The position numbers and the translations under genes were made by a program. A stretch of 64,000 nucleotides of DNA from JANWXD01 sp037446115 (GTDB lineage Bacteria > Acidobacteriota > Terriglobia > Bryobacterales > Bryobacteraceae). Location: the NCBI GenBank assembly GCA_037446115.1, contig JBBIJF010000001.1, forward strand, positions 221,609 to 285,608. The letters are read 5' to 3'. Below the pieces are notes generated by a model. The model had not been told where the DNA came from. It did no database searches and saw only the letters and a list, made by a program, of their open reading frames with translations. Each line of letters starts with the position of its first letter. Positions within the stretch are counted from its first letter, which is position 1. Positions 53,907 to 63,348 of this stretch are shown one piece after another.

Positions 53907-55592
53907 ATGAGGCGGCTTCCGGCAGTTCTGGCCCTCACAGCCGCCCTCGGCACGCCGCAGGAGGTCTCACCGAGCGGGCTGCGGATCGAGGCGCCCCGCC
54001 CCATGGTGAGCCAGCCGGAGCGCGCGCGCTCGGCGATGGTGGCGACGGTCAGCGAGCTGGCCACCGAAGCCGGCATCGCGATCCTCGACCGGGGCGGCAA
54101 CGCTGTGGATGCCGCCGTGGCGGTGGCGTTCGCCCTCGCGGTCGTGCATCCGGAAGCGGGCAACCTCGGCGGGGGCGGGTACATGTTGATCCACATGTCG
54201 GATGGGCGGGCGCTCGCAATCGACTACCGCGAGGCCGCGCCGCGGGCGGTACATCCGGGAATGTTCCGTGACCGCATGGAGGCGCGCGTCGGCTACAAAG
54301 CGTCCGCGGTGCCGGGAACGGTGGCCGGTCTGGGAATCGCTCACCACCGCCTCGGCTCGCGCCCGTGGCATGAGGTGCTCGACCGGGCCCGCATCCTGGC
54401 CGAACACGGATTCCCTGTTTCCTACCGCATGGAGCTGATCCTCCCGCTTCAGGTGCCGATCATGAAGCGCTTTCCGGAGACGGCACGGATCTTCCTTCAC
54501 GGCGCCGACCGGCCCCTGCGCCAGGGCGAAGTGCTCCGCCAGCCGGAGCTGGCGGCGACGATCCGCCGCCTCCAGCGGTACGGGTGGCGCGAGTTTTACG
54601 AGGGTGAAACGGCCCGGCGGATTGCCGCCGACATGGCGGCCAACGGCGGCACGATCACGCTCGAAGACCTCAGGCAATATCGCGCCTTGGAACTAGCCCC
54701 GCTCCGCGGCACCTACCGCGGTTGCCAGGTGCTCACCGTGCCGCCTTCGAGCGCGGGCGGCGTGACGTTGCTCCAGATGCTGAACATCCTCGAGCATTTT
54801 CCCCTGCGCCTGGGGACCGAAGGTTCCGCAGAATCCAGGCACCTGATGATCGAGGCGATGAAGCGAGCCTACCGGGACCGCGCCCGCTACGCCGGGGATC
54901 CGGCTTTCGTCACGGTTCCCGTCGAACGCCTCACCAGCAAAGAGTACGCCGCGGAACTGGCTGCCGGCATCCGGCCGGACCGGGCCACGCCCGCGGCCGA
55001 ACTCGGCGAAACGCCCTCCCCCGACGGCGGCGAATCGGTCAGCACCACGCATTTCACTATCGTGGACGCAGCCGGCAACATCGTTGCCAACACTTACACG
55101 CTCAACGACTTCTTCGGCTCCCAGGTCATCGCGCGCGGCACCGGCGTGCTCCTCAACGACATCATGAGCGCCTTCAGCACGCGCCCCGGTTCGCCCAACG
55201 CCCTTGCGCCCGGCAAGCGCCCTGCCTCGTCCATGACTCCGGTGATCCTGCTCCATCCGGACGGGCGCCCGTGGGCGGCTTTCGGCTCACCGGGAGGCAT
55301 GACCATTCCCAACACGGTCCTCCAGGTCCTTATCAATCTTGTGGACTACCGCATGTCGTTGCGCGACGCGATCGAATTCCCCCGGATCCACCACCAGTTC
55401 ACGCCGGACCGTGTGGACGCAGAACCAGGAGCGCTGCCGCTCGAAGTCGCCGACAAGCTCCGCAGTCTGGGGCACACGCTGAACCCGCGCCTCCGCGCGC
55501 AAGGGGACGTCCACGCCGTCATGATCGAAGAGGACGGCTGGCGGCTCGGTTGGTCCGACGGCCGCCGCGGCGGCCGCGCCCGGGGATTCTGA
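53907..55592 (+). CDS. ggt: Gamma-glutamyltransferase (GGT)
   Basis: The protein is 561 aa with a short signal peptide (MRRLPAVLALTAALGTPQ). The large-subunit motif GNLGGGGYMLIHMSDGRALAIDYREAAPR and substrate Arg are present. Autocleavage should occur before Thr380 in ESVSTTHFTIVDAAGNIVANTYTLN, which then acts as N-terminal nucleophile. The small-subunit glycines lie in SSMTPVILLHPDG and GSPGGMTIPNTVLQVL. It cleaves gamma-glutamyl bonds (glutathione, poly-gamma-glutamate) in the periplasm. The two genes downstream on the same strand encode a TonB-type barrel and a CapA-like protein, which may belong to the same process. Confidence 0.95.
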   Translation: MRRLPAVLALTAALGTPQEVSPSGLRIEAPRPMVSQPERARSAMVATVSELATEAGIAILDRGGNAVDAAVAVAFALAVVHPEAGNLGGGGYMLIHMSDGRALAIDYREAAPRAVHPGMFRDRMEARVGYKASAVPGTVAGLGIAHHRLGSRPWHEVLDRARILAEHGFPVSYRMELILPLQVPIMKRFPETARIFLHGADRPLRQGEVLRQPELAATIRRLQRYGWREFYEGETARRIAADMAANGGTITLEDLRQYRALELAPLRGTYRGCQVLTVPPSSAGGVTLLQMLNILEHFPLRLGTEGSAESRHLMIEAMKRAYRDRARYAGDPAFVTVPVERLTSKEYAAELAAGIRPDRATPAAELGETPSPDGGESVSTTHFTIVDAAGNIVANTYTLNDFFGSQVIARGTGVLLNDIMSAFSTRPGSPNALAPGKRPASSMTPVILLHPDGRPWAAFGSPGGMTIPNTVLQVLINLVDYRMSLRDAIEFPRIHHQFTPDRVDAEPGALPLEVADKLRSLGHTLNPRLRAQGDVHAVMIEEDGWRLGWSDGRRGGRARGF

Positions 55593-55603
55593 GCGGCAGT
55601 CCC

Positions 55604-57982
55604 GTGCGGTTCGGGGCTTCGATCTTTCTGATCGCTCTCATGCCGCTCCGGGCCGCCGATAATTTTTGCGCCGACACTACCGCGGCGCGATTGTTTCGCG
55701 CCGACGCGGCAGTCGTGACGGAGCCCCTGGATTTTGGCGGCTTGGCCGCCGTGCGACGGACGTCGCTGTCGGTGGACGGCTTCACGTGGACCGGCACCGC
55801 GCACCGGCTCGAAGGCATCGAAGTTTCCGACCCGTACCGGCCGGGTTGGTCCGTGCTGGCGGGTGATATTTTCTTGTTCCGCCAAACCGAGCTCAAGCCG
55901 GAGCTGAGCGCCTATGGTGCGGCCGCAAGACTCGGGGGTCTTGTGCCGGAATCCTCCTGGCACGGGCAGTTTGCTTCGAGCGCCACGGCAGCCGCGCTGG
56001 CATGGAACAACTTGCCCGCCGGGCCCGGGCGAGGCCAAGTGCGGCAGCCGGAGCGATTCCGCCGGTTCAGCTGGAACGCCCTGCGCGCGGGCGGGCCGCT
56101 GGGTCGCCGCGCCGCGGTGGCGCTGGCCGCTGCGGGACGATGGTCCTCCCAAACGGTGGGCCAAGCCGCGCCCGGCGAAGATCTTTCCGCGCGCCTGGTG
56201 ACTGCCAGCGGCCGCCTGCTCCTCGAAACCGGACATAGACAGCGTGCAGACGTTTTTGTTCTGGCCGAGCGTTCCGACCTTTCCGGCTGGGGCTTGCCGG
56301 AAGCGGCGGAAGCACTGGCGGCCCGCAGGCACGCGCCGCCGGTTCGGTTGTGGCGCGATCTCGAAGAGAGTCGCAGCACCCGCATCGTGCAAGCGGGCTG
56401 GCAGCGCAACGGCTTGCTGCTGCGATACGGCCACTCCCGGCTGCGACTGGACACGATGGCGGCGAAACAGGCAGACCGCGATGCGGTTCCGCGCGTTGAG
56501 TTAACCACGGGCGCGCTCGAAGGACCGCCTCCGCTGGAAACGCACGCCCTTCGCAGCCGGCACGGCTTTGCGGTTCGATCCGCATGGGAACGCGGAGCGC
56601 ACACGACAACAGCCTGGCTCTTACTGGACAGGGCGCAGATTCGGAACCGCTTCGGCGGCCCGCCGCTTTATGGCGTCACGGCGGCAGGTGAGCCTGCCTT
56701 TGTCGTGGTGCGAAGCCCGGCGGAGACGGCGCGCTCGGGCATCCGTTCCCTGGCGGCGGGCATCGGAGACCGTGTTGCCGTTGCGCCGGGATTGACGATT
56801 GACGCGGGCCTGATGCTCGACGCCTCGCGAGGCTCGTCGGCCGGGCGGAGGGTGATTTCCTGGACGCAGCTGTTTCGGTCCGCCGGCGTCGCACTGACGC
56901 CGCCGCGCCTCCGCTTTTTGACGTTCCGCGGGGGATACGCGCGCCGCTACCAGGTTCTTGCGGGCCGCTATCTGGATTTCGCCGATCCCAACAGCTTGGG
57001 CGGCCTCGAATACCGCTGGATTGACCACAACCGCGACGGCCGGTTCCAGGCGGGCGAACAGGGCGAGCTCTTGCGGCGCTTCGGTGCGCCGTACACGAGC
57101 GTCTCTCCTTCTTTGCGACGGCCCCTGGTGGACGAGTTCGCGGTGGGCGTCGAAGCGTCGCCGCGCCCCGGTCTCTCGGCCCGGATGCGCCTGTTCCGGC
57201 GAGATGAGAAAGACCGCATCGCTGCCGTCAACGCCGGCCTCCCGTCCGAGGCCTTCACTCCGCGCCTGCTTGGCGATCCCGGGCCCGACTTGATTTACGG
57301 CACCTTCGACGATACTCAGCTCGCCGTCTGGGAACAGGACCCGGCGACGTTCGGCCGGGACCGCTTCGAATTGCGCAACCCCGGCCTCCGCACGATGAAC
57401 AAGGGGCTCGTGGCGGAGCTCGCGGGCCGGACGCCGCGGATGGACTGGCGGGCGTCGTTTCTGGCGGTCAAGACCTTCGGGCCGGCGAACCCCGGCAACG
57501 ACTTCTGGGAGAATGATTCGGGCACGGTGGGCGCGCTGCTGCAAGATCCGAATACTTCCGTGAACGCCGCCGGCCGCAATTTCTTTGATCGTGCCTTCTC
57601 GGGCAGGTTCACCATGCGCTGGGAAGGACCGGCGGGCTTCGAAGTCGCAAGCGCCGCAACCTATCTCGACGGACTGGCCTTCGGCCGCCGCCTGCTGGTG
57701 CGGGATCTTGCGCAGGGTCCCCTGGTGGTGCCGGCCACCGTGCGCGGCAGCCCGGAGGGCGGCCACCGCACCCAGTTCCTGCTGAACTGGGACCTCCGCG
57801 TGAGCCGTGCGTTCTCCGCAGGCCGTGCGAAGCTGCGGTTCCACACCGAAGTCTTCAACGTGCTCAACCGCGCCGGTCGCCTGCGCGAGGACGATGTGAG
57901 CGGCCCGCGATTTAACGAGCGGCTGCCGCTGGCCCTGCAGCCGCCGCGTTTTGTCCGGCTCGGGTTCTCCGTGTCCTGGTAG
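55604..57982 (+). CDS. TonB-dependent-receptor-like outer-membrane protein with atypical plug
   Basis: The protein is 792 aa from GTG 55604, which starts a signal peptide (FGASIFLIALMPLRAA). The N-terminal 120 residues (TSLSVDGFTWTGTAHRLEGIEVSDPYRPGWSVLAGDIF) only faintly recall a plug, and no carboxypeptidase-regulatory domain is present. The barrel is Oar-like near the end: LDFADPNSLGGLEYRWIDHNRDGRFQAGEQGELLRRFG, FHTEVFNVLNRAGRLRED and the terminal LGFSVSW. It starts 11 nt after the GGT stop, so the two are probably one operon. Confidence 0.75.
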   Translation: MRFGASIFLIALMPLRAADNFCADTTAARLFRADAAVVTEPLDFGGLAAVRRTSLSVDGFTWTGTAHRLEGIEVSDPYRPGWSVLAGDIFLFRQTELKPELSAYGAAARLGGLVPESSWHGQFASSATAAALAWNNLPAGPGRGQVRQPERFRRFSWNALRAGGPLGRRAAVALAAAGRWSSQTVGQAAPGEDLSARLVTASGRLLLETGHRQRADVFVLAERSDLSGWGLPEAAEALAARRHAPPVRLWRDLEESRSTRIVQAGWQRNGLLLRYGHSRLRLDTMAAKQADRDAVPRVELTTGALEGPPPLETHALRSRHGFAVRSAWERGAHTTTAWLLLDRAQIRNRFGGPPLYGVTAAGEPAFVVVRSPAETARSGIRSLAAGIGDRVAVAPGLTIDAGLMLDASRGSSAGRRVISWTQLFRSAGVALTPPRLRFLTFRGGYARRYQVLAGRYLDFADPNSLGGLEYRWIDHNRDGRFQAGEQGELLRRFGAPYTSVSPSLRRPLVDEFAVGVEASPRPGLSARMRLFRRDEKDRIAAVNAGLPSEAFTPRLLGDPGPDLIYGTFDDTQLAVWEQDPATFGRDRFELRNPGLRTMNKGLVAELAGRTPRMDWRASFLAVKTFGPANPGNDFWENDSGTVGALLQDPNTSVNAAGRNFFDRAFSGRFTMRWEGPAGFEVASAATYLDGLAFGRRLLVRDLAQGPLVVPATVRGSPEGGHRTQFLLNWDLRVSRAFSAGRAKLRFHTEVFNVLNRAGRLREDDVSGPRFNERLPLALQPPRFVRLGFSVSW

Positions 57983-58010
57983 CGGACCGGGGCGCAGTTA
58001 TCCTGGAGAT

Positions 58011-59048
58011 GTGGGACGGGCACTGCTGCTCGCCGTGGCGCTCGCACGGCTCGCACCGGCCCAACAAGTCCGCATCGCGCTTGCGGGCGACGTGATGCTG
58101 GGGCGTCTGGTCAACGAGCAGCTTCGCTACCGCCCGCCGGTCCATCCCTGGGGCGACACGTTGCCGCTGTTTCAAGCGGCGGACGTGCGTATGGCCAATC
58201 TGGAGTGCGTGATTTCGGACCGCGGCCGGCCCTGGACCGCGACGCCGAAGGTGTTTCATTTCCGCTCAGACGCCAAGAACGTGGCCGCACTGCAAGCCGC
58301 CGGCATGAATGCGGTGTCGCTGGCCAACAACCACGTGCTCGATTACGGCTACGAGGCGCTGCTGGACATGTTCGGTCTGCTCGAGAAGGCCGGGGTCCGC
58401 TACGCGGGGGCCGGCCGGAATCACCGCGCTGCCTGTGCACCGGCCCTGCTGCAGGTGAAGGGCCTGCGGATCGGACTGCTCGCCTTTACGGATAACGAGC
58501 CGGTTTGGGAGGCGCGCCCGGACCGGCCCGGCACCTGCTATGTGCCCGTGGATCTGCGGGACGGGCGCACGCGGCGCCTGCTCGAGGCCGTACGTCGCGC
58601 CGACACGGAAACCGACCTGCTGATCGTGTCGGCGCACTGGGGCGGGAACTGGGGCTACGAGCCGCCGCCGGAGCACATTCCCTTCGGCCGCGCCTTGGTG
58701 GAGGCCGGGGCGGACGTTGTCTTCGGTCACTCCGCTCACGTCTTTCGCGGCATCGAGATTTACCGGGGCCGGCCCATCCTGTACAGTGCCGGCGACTTCG
58801 TGGACGACTATGCGGTGGATGAGCTGCAGCGCAACGACGAGTCGTTCCTCTTCGTCGTCGAGGCCGGCGCGGGCCGCGTCCACGCGTTGCGGCTTCACCC
58901 CGTGCAGATCCGCTACCTCCAGGTGCGGCGCGCCGCCGGCGCGGACGCCGCCAGGATCGCGGCGCGGATGCGGGCGCTGTGCGCCCGGTTCGGAACCCAA
59001 GCCCTTTGGAACGCGCACCGGGGGACTCTGGAGATCTCCGTTCCGTAG
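58011..59048 (+). CDS. CapA-like (poly-gamma-glutamate biosynthesis type) metallophosphoesterase-fold protein
   Basis: The protein is 345 aa from GTG 58011, preceded by ctggagat. The signal peptide is short (VGRALLLAVALARLAPAQQ). Family motifs: IALAGDVMLGR, ADVRMANLECVISDRG, NAVSLANNHVLDYGYEALLDM, VSAHWGGNWGYEPPPEH and FGHSAHVFRGIEIYRGRPILYSAGDFVDDY, a calcineurin-like metal site. CapA proteins take part in poly-gamma-glutamate capsule assembly or degradation. It begins 28 nt after the TonB-like barrel, so GGT, barrel and CapA form one unit with a shared gamma-glutamyl theme (inference). Confidence 0.83.
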   Translation: MGRALLLAVALARLAPAQQVRIALAGDVMLGRLVNEQLRYRPPVHPWGDTLPLFQAADVRMANLECVISDRGRPWTATPKVFHFRSDAKNVAALQAAGMNAVSLANNHVLDYGYEALLDMFGLLEKAGVRYAGAGRNHRAACAPALLQVKGLRIGLLAFTDNEPVWEARPDRPGTCYVPVDLRDGRTRRLLEAVRRADTETDLLIVSAHWGGNWGYEPPPEHIPFGRALVEAGADVVFGHSAHVFRGIEIYRGRPILYSAGDFVDDYAVDELQRNDESFLFVVEAGAGRVHALRLHPVQIRYLQVRRAAGADAARIAARMRALCARFGTQALWNAHRGTLEISVP

Positions 59049-59091
59049 GCCGAGCCGGACGCGCGCTATACTCAAGAGCAGGAGTCGTACC

Positions 59092-60075
59092 TTGTCCGTC
59101 CATTACTGGGCCCGCCTCGCCGGCCACGTGCATGCGCTGGTGCTTCTCGCGCCTTCCGAGGACAAAGAGGCGCTCATCGGCGGGCAGGCGGTGATGGAGG
59201 GGGTCATGATGCGCGCGCCGCACAGCTATGCCGTGGCGGTGCGCCGGCCCTCGGGAGATCTGGCGACGGAGCAGATGCCCGTGCCGCGCGTATCGGAAAA
59301 GTACCCCGTTTTTCGCTTCCCCATCCTGCGGGGCCTGGGCACTCTGGGCCAGGCGATGTACCTGGGCATCAAGGCGCTGCGCTTTTCGGCGAACGTGCAG
59401 CTCGAAAGCGACGGAAAGACGGAAAAAGTAAAAGAAATTTCTCCGGCGCTGATGGGTTTGAATCTGGCTTTTTCTCTGGGTTTCTTCATCTTTCTGTATA
59501 AGTTTGTGCCGCTCTATGTGGCCACGCTGTTCGGCGAACGTGTACCTGCGATGCGGGGCTGGCTGGCGTTTAACCTGACCGACGGCCTAGTCCGCATCGC
59601 GTTGTTTCTCCTGTTTCTTTACGGTATTTCCCGATGGAAAGAGATCCGCCGGGTCTTTGAGTATCACGGCGCCGAGCACAAGGTGGTTTTCAACTATGAA
59701 TCGGGCCTGCCGGTCACAGTGGAGAATGCGCAGAAGTTCAGCACGTTCCACCCGCGGTGCGGCACGAGCTTTCTGCTGGCGGTCATGGTGATTGCCATCG
59801 GGGTGTACGCCCTGCTGCCCTTTGACAGTTTCCTGATGCGGTTCCTGGGGCGGATTGCTTTGCTGCCGGTGATTGCCGGTCTCAGTTACGAGTTGATCCG
59901 CCTGGCGGCGCGGCGCCGCGCCGGGCTGCTGGCTGCGCTCACGGCGCCGGGGCTGTGGCTGCAGCGCATCACCACGCGGCCTCCTTCCGACGATCAGGTG
60001 GAGGTGGCGATTCACGCTCTCGAGCGGGCCATGGCTCTGGAAGAGGCCCAGGGCGGGCGGCTCGTGATTGCATAA
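59092..60075 (+). CDS. DUF1385 membrane protein
   Basis: The protein is 327 aa from TTG 59092, with aggag 9 nt upstream and TATACT before that. The opening LIGGQAVMEGVMMRAPHSYAVAVRRPSGDL, then FRFPILRGLGTLGQAMYLGIKALRFSAN and YHGAEHKVVFNYESG with FHPRCGTSFLL are the DUF1385 hallmarks; about four membrane helices are present. In many bacteria the gene lies next to prfA or rpmE, as here. Its molecular job is unknown. The end overlaps the region just before prfA, so the two are probably co-transcribed. Confidence 0.92.
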   Translation: MSVHYWARLAGHVHALVLLAPSEDKEALIGGQAVMEGVMMRAPHSYAVAVRRPSGDLATEQMPVPRVSEKYPVFRFPILRGLGTLGQAMYLGIKALRFSANVQLESDGKTEKVKEISPALMGLNLAFSLGFFIFLYKFVPLYVATLFGERVPAMRGWLAFNLTDGLVRIALFLLFLYGISRWKEIRRVFEYHGAEHKVVFNYESGLPVTVENAQKFSTFHPRCGTSFLLAVMVIAIGVYALLPFDSFLMRFLGRIALLPVIAGLSYELIRLAARRRAGLLAALTAPGLWLQRITTRPPSDDQVEVAIHALERAMALEEAQGGRLVIA

Positions 60076-60094
60076 GGAGAAGGAAGAAGCCGGC

Positions 60095-61225
60095 ATGCAG
60101 TATCTCCAGAAACTGGATGAGCTCGAGGCCCGCTTTGAGGACCTGACGCGCCAGATGGCCGATCCGGAGGTGTTGAGCGATCCGGAGCGCTACCGCAAGA
60201 CCGCCAAGACCCGCAGCGAGCTCGAAGAGATCGTGGCCAAATATCGGGAGTGGAAGAGCACGCAGGCGGAACTCGAGGGCGCCCGGGCCATGCTCGAGGA
60301 CGCCGATCCGGAGTTGCGGCGACTGGCGGCCGAGGAGGTGGCGCGCCTCGAGCCGCGGCTGGAACGGCTGGAAGAAGAGCTGAAGATTCTCCTGCTACCC
60401 AAAGACCCAAACGACGAAAAGAACGTGGTTCTGGAGATCCGGGCGGGAACCGGGGGCGACGAAGCCACGCTGTTTGCGGCCGAGATCTTCCGCATGTACG
60501 CCCGGTACGCTGAATCCCAGGGCTGGAAGGTGGAGATCAGCTCGGTGAGCGAGTCCGAGATCGGCGGCTACAAAGAGATCATCGCGCTCATCAGCGGCGA
60601 CCGTGTCTACAGCAAGCTGAAGTACGAAAGCGGCGTGCATCGCGTGCAGCGCGTGCCGGTCACCGAGCAGCAGGGGCGCGTGCACACGTCGGCGGTGACG
60701 GTGGCGGTGCTTCCGGAGCCGGACGAGGTGGAGGTTCAGATTGATCCGAAGGACCTCCGCATCGACACGTTCTGCTCTTCCGGTCCGGGCGGCCAGTCGG
60801 TCAACACGACCTACTCCGCCGTACGGATCACCCACCTGCCTACAGGACTGGTGGTGTCCTGTCAAGACGAAAAATCCCAGATCAAGAACAAGGCCAAGGC
60901 ATTGCGCGTGCTGCGTTCGCGGCTTTACGAGATGGAGCTCGAAAAGCAGCGGGCGCAGATCGGCGCCGAGCGGCGCAGCATGGTGGGCACAGGCGACCGC
61001 AGCGAGAAGATCCGCACGTACAATTTTCCGCAGAATCGCGTCACCGACCATCGCATCGGCCTCACCCTGTACCAGCTGGACTCGGTCATGGACGGCCGCC
61101 TGGATCCGATCGTTGACGCTCTGACGACCTACTATCAGGCGGAGCGGCTCAAACAGCAGGCCGCCCTGAGCGGGCCCGCCGATGACGGTTCACAGCGCAC
61201 TCCGGCAGGGATCCAGGCTTCTTGA
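60095..61225 (+). CDS. prfA: Peptide chain release factor 1
   Basis: The protein is 376 aa from ATG 60095, with ggagaaggaag upstream. The catalytic GGQ motif is in CSSGPGGQSVNTTYSAVRITHLPTG, and the stop-codon recognition region precedes it (the RF1 tripeptide region around HRVQRVPVTEQQGRVHTS). RF1 ends translation at UAA and UAG, not UGA. It overlaps prmC, which encodes the enzyme that methylates its GGQ glutamine. Confidence 0.97.
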   Translation: MQYLQKLDELEARFEDLTRQMADPEVLSDPERYRKTAKTRSELEEIVAKYREWKSTQAELEGARAMLEDADPELRRLAAEEVARLEPRLERLEEELKILLLPKDPNDEKNVVLEIRAGTGGDEATLFAAEIFRMYARYAESQGWKVEISSVSESEIGGYKEIIALISGDRVYSKLKYESGVHRVQRVPVTEQQGRVHTSAVTVAVLPEPDEVEVQIDPKDLRIDTFCSSGPGGQSVNTTYSAVRITHLPTGLVVSCQDEKSQIKNKAKALRVLRSRLYEMELEKQRAQIGAERRSMVGTGDRSEKIRTYNFPQNRVTDHRIGLTLYQLDSVMDGRLDPIVDALTTYYQAERLKQQAALSGPADDGSQRTPAGIQAS

Positions 61226-62012
61226 AGAGGCGGCGGTTCCTTCTCCGCGCCTGACGGCGGAAATTCTGCTGTGCCACGCTCTCGGCTGCGAGCGTTCCTG
61301 GCTGTACGCGCATCCGGAAGCGGAACTGAGCGAAACGGCCTGGATTCATTACGGCCGCTACCTCCATGAGCGGATGCAAGGCAAGCCGACGCAGTACATC
61401 ACGGGACGCCAGGAGTTCTACGGGCGGGAATTTCGCGTCACTCCGGCGGTGCTCATTCCGCGCCCGGAAACGGAGCATGTGGTCGAGACGGCGCTGCGCG
61501 TGGCCGGCCGGGCGCAAACGGCCGTGGACGTAGGCTGCGGGTCGGGCGCAATCGCCGTGACGCTGCAACTGGAGACCGGCGCCGCCGTCTGGGCCACGGA
61601 CATTTCGGCGGCGGCCCTGGAGGTGGCGGCGCAGAACGCGTGCCGCCTGGGGGCAGCGGTGCGCTTTGTGCAGTGCGATCTCACGGCCGCTCTGGCCAAC
61701 GCCAGCATGGATCTGGTGGTTTCGAATCCCCCGTACGTCGCCGCGGCGGAGGCCCCGGGTCTCCAGCGGGAGGTACGCGCGCACGAGCCGGCGGTGGCGC
61801 TGTTTGCAGGCGCCAGCGGGCTGGAGGTGTACGAGCGGCTGATCGCGGATGCGCCGCGCGTGCTGCGGCCCGGTGGCTGGCTGGTGTTGGAGCTCGGGTA
61901 CCGCTCGCTCGAGCCGGTGCGCGCCCTGCTCGATGCGCGGTGGCAGGATGTAGAGGTCGTGCGCGATCTGGCGGGTCTTCCGCGCGTGCTGGCGGCGCGG
62001 CTGGTTCCATGA
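61182..62012 (+). CDS. prmC: Release factor glutamine methyltransferase PrmC
   Basis: The protein is 276 aa. The SAM-binding segment AVDVGCGSGAIAVTLQLE and the catalytic SNPPY motif (LVVSNPPYVAAAEAPGL) are intact; the N-terminal helical domain that binds the release factor precedes them. It methylates the GGQ glutamine of RF1 and RF2. The start ATG 61182 lies 44 nt inside prfA, a larger overlap than usual, so the two genes are strictly coupled. The stop overlaps the dinB start (ATGA). Confidence 0.95.
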   Translation: MTVHSALRQGSRLLEEAAVPSPRLTAEILLCHALGCERSWLYAHPEAELSETAWIHYGRYLHERMQGKPTQYITGRQEFYGREFRVTPAVLIPRPETEHVVETALRVAGRAQTAVDVGCGSGAIAVTLQLETGAAVWATDISAAALEVAAQNACRLGAAVRFVQCDLTAALANASMDLVVSNPPYVAAAEAPGLQREVRAHEPAVALFAGASGLEVYERLIADAPRVLRPGGWLVLELGYRSLEPVRALLDARWQDVEVVRDLAGLPRVLAARLVP

Positions 62013-63250
62013 ATGCGCGGCGGCTCATCCTTCACGTGGACATGGACGCGTTCTTTGTGTCGGTCGAGGAGCTGCTGGATCCCACGCTCAAGGGCAAACC
62101 GGTGATTGTGGGGGGCCTCCCCGGGGAGCGGGGCGTGGTGTCGGCGGCTTCCTACGAAGCGCGCAAGTTCGGCGTGCATTCGGCCATGCCCCTGCGCACG
62201 GCGTACAGGCTGTGCCCGCAGGCGATTTTTCTAGAAGGCCGACCGCACCTCTACCGCGAGTACTCGCAGAAGGTCTACGAGGTGCTGTGCAGGTTCACGC
62301 CGCAGGTGGAGATGGCCAGCGTAGATGAAGCCTACCTCGACATGACTGGCACGGAGCGACTGCACGGGCCGCCGCTCCAGACCGCGCACCGGATCCACGA
62401 GGCCATCCGGGAGCGCACGGGGCTGAACTGCTCGATCGGGGCGAGCACGTCGCGACTGGTGGCGAAGGTGGCTTCCGACTTCGCCAAGCCGAACGGCATC
62501 CTGTGGGTGTTGCCCGGATGCGAGGCGCGCTGGCTGGCGCCACTGGCGGTAGGCCGCATTCCGGGCGTGGGCAAGGTGACCGAACAGCGGCTTCACGCCC
62601 TCGGAGCCCGCAAGATCGGCGATCTGGCCCGCCTTGAGGAGCGGTTTCTTGAGAAGCACTTTGGCAAATGGGGACTGGCACTGGCCGGCAAAGCGCGGGG
62701 CGAGGATGCAGGGGCCTGGTTCGAGGGCGACATCGGCGCTGCAGAGCTGCCGAAGTCCATCAGCCACGAACACACCTTCGGCGAGGACACGACCGACTGC
62801 GACCGGATCGAAGCCACGCTGGCACGGCTGGCGGAAATGGTGGGGCGGCGGCTGCGGGAGCACGGGCTGTACGCGCGCACAATCCAACTGAAGCTTCGCG
62901 ATCATCGCTTCCGAACCATCACGCGTGCGCGGACCATGGATCACGCCACTCAGCTCGACACGGAGGTGCTGGCCTGCGTGCGGGAGTTGTTCGCCCGGAA
63001 CTGGAAGGGCGAGCCCGTGCGGCTGGTGGGCGTCCAGGCGGCTTCCCTCGAACCGCGCGAAGGCCAGCTCGATCTGCTGGGAGCGGAGCGGGCACGCAAG
63101 TGGCAGCGGGCGCTGGCGGCGGCGGATCGGGTGCGGGACCGGTTCGGGGAAGACGCCGTATCCCTGGCGACCGGGTTGCGCGGACGTTTCCGGGAGCGGG
63201 TCCATGAAAACCCTGCGGCGCTGCCAGGAAAAGAACCGAAGAAAAAATGA
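62009..63250 (+). CDS. dinB: DNA polymerase IV (Y-family)
   Basis: The protein is 413 aa. Catalytic acids are in HVDMDAFFVSVEELLDP and MASVDEAYLDMTGTE. The fingers/palm segment PVIVGGLPGERGVVSAASYEARKFGVHSAMP, the thumb motif ARWLAPLAVGRIPGVGKVTE and the little-finger domain follow. QLDLL at residues 353-357 is a good beta-clamp binding motif. It copies damaged DNA in an error-prone way. The ATG overlaps the prmC stop, putting it in the prfA-prmC transcript. No LexA box is obvious. Confidence 0.96.
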   Translation: MNARRLILHVDMDAFFVSVEELLDPTLKGKPVIVGGLPGERGVVSAASYEARKFGVHSAMPLRTAYRLCPQAIFLEGRPHLYREYSQKVYEVLCRFTPQVEMASVDEAYLDMTGTERLHGPPLQTAHRIHEAIRERTGLNCSIGASTSRLVAKVASDFAKPNGILWVLPGCEARWLAPLAVGRIPGVGKVTEQRLHALGARKIGDLARLEERFLEKHFGKWGLALAGKARGEDAGAWFEGDIGAAELPKSISHEHTFGEDTTDCDRIEATLARLAEMVGRRLREHGLYARTIQLKLRDHRFRTITRARTMDHATQLDTEVLACVRELFARNWKGEPVRLVGVQAASLEPREGQLDLLGAERARKWQRALAAADRVRDRFGEDAVSLATGLRGRFRERVHENPAALPGKEPKKK

Positions 63251-63348
63251 CACGAATCTGTGTGGAAATTTCCGGGGGCACGAGCCGGTATGTCCTTTTG
63301 CAAGCACCGGCAACGAACGTGCGATAAGAAGCGTGAGGAGGAGTTCGG

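Noticed and set aside
54722..55603. N-terminal extension of the TonB-like barrel into the GGT gene
   Set aside because: The frame is open, but GGT is real over this interval, and a signal peptide begins at GTG 55604.
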